Shown here: in pieces, positions 61,312 to 64,000 of the stretch
Layout of the letters: every line of letters begins with the position of its first letter
How positions within the stretch are numbered: the stretch's first letter is position 1
Source: an uncultured Actinobaculum sp.
Lineage (GTDB): Bacteria > Actinomycetota > Actinomycetes > Actinomycetales > Actinomycetaceae
Direction of reading: 5' to 3'
Length of the DNA: 64,000 nt
Assembly (NCBI GenBank): GCA_938020505.1
Contig: CALIHR010000005.1
Location: 59,591-123,590, forward strand
Made by a program: the position numbers and the translations under genes
Notes under the pieces: generated by a model
Databases searched by the model: none
Told to the model about the DNA's origin: nothing
What the model saw: only the letters and a program-made list of their open reading frames with translations

Positions 61312-62325
61312 GTGCACAATGGAGGTGTGGCAACAAGATCTGAACGACGCAATCTCGCTTACGAAGCGGCAGTCCTGTACTTCGTCGAGCAACAGACCAT
61401 GGAGGCGATAGCCAACAAGCTTGGCATATCGCGGTCGACGGTTTCACGCCTGATCGCCTCGGCGCGCGACGAGGGGTTGGTCCGCATCTCCCTTCACGCA
61501 CCCGAAGAGCCCCGCGACTCCCTCTCCCGGCGCATCGAGGACCTCTATGACGTAGACGTCACGGTGGTCCAGGTGCCGGGGGCCACCACGGAAATCCGGC
61601 GGCTCGAACGAGTGGCGGGCGTGGCGGGGAACCTCGTCGGCGACGTCATAGAGGACAAGATGATGGTGGGCATCGCCTGGGGAACCACCGTCTCGACGAT
61701 CTCCGAGCGGCTCATGCCCAAGCGCATGTCCGGCGTGACGATAGTCCAGCTCAACGGCGCGGCCAATCCCACGACGACGGGCCTTCCCTACGTGGGCGAG
61801 ATACTCGGCAACTTCACGCGGGCCTTCGGCGCGAAGGCCTTCCCCTTCCCCGTCCCCGCCTTCTTCGACTACGCGGAGACCAGGGACCTCATGTGGCGCG
61901 AACGCTCCATCCAGGTGGTCAGGGACATCGGGCGCAATGCCGACGTCGCCGTGTTCGGCGTCGGCTCCTTCACGTCGCCCCTTCCCTCGCACGTCTACGC
62001 CGGCGGCTACCTTTCGCCGGAGGAAGTGACGGAGCTGCGGCGCGACGGAGTGGTCGGCGACGTGTGCACGGTCCTCCTCCGCGCGGACGGCACGTACGAA
62101 GACATCGAGATCAACACCCGTGCGACCGGGCCGACCCCCGCGGAGCTGGCCAAGATCCCGCGGAGGGTCTGCGCCGTCGCGGGTGCGGCGAAGGCTCCCG
62201 CCTTGGCCGCCGTGCTGCGTTCAGGCGCGGTGACGGACTTGGTGGTCGACGACGAATGCGCCGCGGCCCTGCTCGAAGTCGAGAATGACGGCAAGGCGGA
62301 GTCCGACTACGGAGCCTGGAGCTGA
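61312..62325 (+). CDS. SorC-family (sugar-binding) transcriptional regulator
   Basis: A 337-residue regulator. An HTH of the DeoR/SorC type (ANKLGISRSTVSRLIASARD) is at ~35–55; a sugar-phosphate-binding domain covers the rest (GVAWGTTVSTISER as VGIAWGTTVSTI, QLNGAANPTTTGLPY, GVGSFTSP). The GTG at 61312 (GAGAGA upstream) is preferred to the GTG at 61327, whose GGAGG is too close. Being divergent from glpD, it probably controls glycerol or glycerol-phosphate use. Confidence 0.9.
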   Translation: MHNGGVATRSERRNLAYEAAVLYFVEQQTMEAIANKLGISRSTVSRLIASARDEGLVRISLHAPEEPRDSLSRRIEDLYDVDVTVVQVPGATTEIRRLERVAGVAGNLVGDVIEDKMMVGIAWGTTVSTISERLMPKRMSGVTIVQLNGAANPTTTGLPYVGEILGNFTRAFGAKAFPFPVPAFFDYAETRDLMWRERSIQVVRDIGRNADVAVFGVGSFTSPLPSHVYAGGYLSPEEVTELRRDGVVGDVCTVLLRADGTYEDIEINTRATGPTPAELAKIPRRVCAVAGAAKAPALAAVLRSGAVTDLVVDDECAAALLEVENDGKAESDYGAWS

Positions 62326-62347
62326 GGCTCGGTCCTGAGTCCGGCGG

Positions 62348-63208
62348 CTAGCGCTCTTCGGGGAGCGCGTAGCCGCCGGGGCGCAGGCAGGCGAGGCCGT
62401 CGTCGAGCAGGGAGTCCAGCGCGGGGTCGAAGCGCGAGGGTGCGAGCGAGGCCGCAGCGGCCAGCTCGTCGCGGGAGACCGGCGACGCGGCGCCTCTGAG
62501 GACCGCCATGATCTTTCCCCGGGCCTCGCGGTGGGTGCCCGTGAATCTCTGCACGCGGCGAGGCGTGCCGCTTTCCGGTTTGCCTGCGGCGAACCAGGCG
62601 CAGTCGGGGCGCAGCGGACACTCCTGGCACGCCGGATTCTTCGCGGTGCACATGAGCGCGCCGAGCTCCATGAGCGCGGCGTTCCACTGCCAGGCCAGGT
62701 CGTCTTCGAGGGGGACCATCGCGTCGGCCCGCGCGATTTCGTCCTTGCGCAGATGAGAGGGCGGTGCCGCGGTTCCGTGCAGCCTGCACAGGACCCGCCG
62801 GGTGTTCGTGTCCAGAACCACTGATCGCCTGCGGTAAGAGAAGGCGATGATCGCATCCGCCGTGTAGGGCCCGATTCCCGGCAACGTGAGGAGATCGTCG
62901 CGGGAAGAGGGGAGGACGCCGTTCCAGTCGGCGGCCACGGCGGCCGCGCACTCCCGCAGCCGCAGGGCGCGACGCGGGTAGCCGAGATTGCCCCAGGCCA
63001 CAATGACCTCGGCCGGCGAAGCCGCCGCGAGGTCGGCCGGTTCCGGCCAGCGTTCCATCCACTCGTGCCACGAGGGCATGACTCTGGCCACGGGAGTTTG
63101 CTGGCTCATGACCTCGCAGACGAGCACGGCCCACGCCGACGTCGTCGGCTCGCGCCACGGAAGCGGGCGGGAGTTCGCGGCGTACCAGTGCAAAAGGCGA
63201 AAGAGCAC
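62348..63208 (-). CDS. mutY: A/G-specific adenine glycosylase
   Basis: It removes adenine mispaired with 8-oxoguanine. The 286-residue form from the GTG at 63208 starts LFRLLHWYAANSRPLPWRE; upstream in-frame codons are an artefact of the opposite gene. The HhH–GPD core is LLTLPGIGPYTADAIIAFSY, with Glu in CEVMSQQTPVARV and Asp in VVLDTNTRRVL. A [4Fe-4S] cluster motif follows (CTAKNPACQECPLRPDC). The C-terminal domain is short and lacks a clear NUDIX-like 8-oxoG reader, as in several actinobacterial MutY proteins. Confidence 0.93.
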   Translation of the reverse strand: MLFRLLHWYAANSRPLPWREPTTSAWAVLVCEVMSQQTPVARVMPSWHEWMERWPEPADLAAASPAEVIVAWGNLGYPRRALRLRECAAAVAADWNGVLPSSRDDLLTLPGIGPYTADAIIAFSYRRRSVVLDTNTRRVLCRLHGTAAPPSHLRKDEIARADAMVPLEDDLAWQWNAALMELGALMCTAKNPACQECPLRPDCAWFAAGKPESGTPRRVQRFTGTHREARGKIMAVLRGAASPVSRDELAAAASLAPSRFDPALDSLLDDGLACLRPGGYALPEER

Positions 63209-63274
63209 GGGCCAAGTGTGCCCTATTCGAAGCGTCGACGCGAGGTTTTGCGCTCCCGGTGATAGCGTGGTCGC

Positions 63275-64000
63275 GTGAAAAGCGATCCCAGAAAACGCCG
63301 TGGCGACGGACGCAACCGCTGGAAGGGTCCGCGTTTGGGCGCGGCGCGCCCCGGCCGCAGCGACGGAGGCTCTGGGCATGCCGGCGAAGGCTCCGGGCGC
63401 GTCGGCGGCTCCGGCGGGGGCGCACGCTCGGGCGGCGCGAGTGGATCCAAACGCTCGAACGCCTCCGACGGCGACGCCGCGAGCTTCGAGGAAGGCAGGG
63501 CCTCCTCTGACGGCGGGCGCCGTCCGGCGTCCAAGGGCGGTTCGTCCAAGCGCGCCGACGCCGCACGCGCCGGCCATGCGGGACGCGCGCGCTCGGGTTC
63601 TGCGCACTCAGGCGGCTCCGGATCGCGCTCGCACATGCCGCCCCGCAGTCTCAGCGGCGCACGCGGAGCCGATCGCGCCGATCGCGGGCGCGGAAACGAC
63701 GTCGCCCGGAAGGCGCGGCCCGAAGGCGCACGAGGCGCTCGGTCGGCAGCCAAGCGGCAGGCCGGCAAAGGGAAAGCGCCGCAGCTGAAAGACCGAGAAG
63801 CCGCTTCCAGGGGCGGAAGCCAGAGCAAACGTCCGGCGGCGTCTCCGCACGGCGCCGGGCAGCGGCACGGTTCGCGCGGCGCGCGCCCGGCCGGCGAGCC
63901 CCGCGGCTCAGGGAAACGCCAGGGGGTCCGGCCCGGAAAAGCCGGGGCGCAGGGAAAGGCGGCGCACGGAAAAGCCGGGGCGCAAGGGCGAGCGGGGGCG
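63275..64000 (+). CDS. 5' part of a gene with a long Arg/Gly/Ala/Ser-rich N-terminal region (runs off window)
   Basis: From the GTG at 63275 (MKSDPRKRRGDGRNRWKG) the frame stays open for 242 codons to the end of the window. The sequence is almost free of hydrophobic residues: Gly/Ser/Arg/Lys/Ala/Pro, with repeats such as GKAGAQGKAAHGKAGAQG near 64000. Such basic tails occur at the N-terminus of actinobacterial RNA-modifying enzymes (pseudouridine synthases, SpoU methyltransferases, DEAD-box helicases). The catalytic domain lies beyond the window, so no function is assigned. It is divergent from mutY. Confidence 0.65.
   Translation, partial: MKSDPRKRRGDGRNRWKGPRLGAARPGRSDGGSGHAGEGSGRVGGSGGGARSGGASGSKRSNASDGDAASFEEGRASSDGGRRPASKGGSSKRADAARAGHAGRARSGSAHSGGSGSRSHMPPRSLSGARGADRADRGRGNDVARKARPEGARGARSAAKRQAGKGKAPQLKDREAASRGGSQSKRPAASPHGAGQRHGSRGARPAGEPRGSGKRQGVRPGKAGAQGKAAHGKAGAQGRAGA

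Noticed and set aside
1..64000. tRNA, rRNA, CRISPR array, IS element with transposase
   Set aside because: I looked for cloverleaf ends, GGTTCGAATCC-like arms, regularly spaced repeats and transposase motifs and found none that convince.

Overview
The window is high-GC actinobacterial chromosome. The conserved block hpt–ftsH–folE–folP–folB/folK–DUF3180–two bacterial-PH genes–DUF2520–panC–panD–lysS, the DipZ/SigK/RskA-like locus, GTG/TTG starts and GTGA/ATGA stop-start overlaps all fit. The gene set and the many Esx/LXG-like secreted-protein modules suggest the Actinomycetaceae (Actinomyces/Schaalia/Actinobaculum type). That family call is inference from gene order and style, not a database result. 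I found no rRNA, tRNA or CRISPR array.

Layout: (1) 1–9959, housekeeping: end of hpt, ftsH with an unusual tail, folate genes, membrane and PH-domain proteins, a Rossmann/DUF2520 protein. (2) 9960–18011, the same synteny block interrupted by accessory DNA: a secreted Amidase_6-like protein with a lipoprotein sits before panC, and two diverged copies of a two-gene cassette (DUF1795/LpqN-like protein plus a ~235-residue protein with an EspG-like layout) plus small accessory genes sit between panD and lysS. (3) 19741–23314, a stress or secretion-redox unit: a repeat lipoprotein divergent from dipZ, then a SigK-like ECF sigma factor and RskA-like anti-sigma factor. The divergent gap carries two matching ECF-type promoter candidates. 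(4) 23374–32093, an MFS exporter with its TetR repressor and twin palindromic operators, then a two-component system with an ABC (MacB/FtsX type) exporter. (5) 32444–37280, a probable type VII-secreted alpha/beta hydrolase module, then a second secreted Amidase_6 protein. (6) 37481–43192, lactate use: lctP, lutA, lutB, lutC and an SMP-30-like lactonase. (7) 43696–52333, an LppM-like lipoprotein and two further Esx/WXG-like modules, one with a 941-residue protein and a perfect 661-bp-period tandem duplication of a lipoprotein gene. (8) 53215–57383, an ECF sigma factor with an ABC-transporter cassette, flanked by ~190–215-bp direct repeats. (9) 57733–62325, glycerol catabolism (glpK, glpD) with a divergent SorC-type regulator. 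(10) mutY, then the start of a gene whose first 242 residues are low complexity.

The main theme is cell-surface biology: at least nine predicted lipoproteins or secreted enzymes, three Esx/LXG-like modules without the secretion ATPase core (which must lie elsewhere if present), and repeated use of a DUF1795/LpqN-like fold beside them. The most novel candidates are these modules, the direct-repeat-flanked sigma/ABC cassette, and the divergent SigK-like promoter pair.
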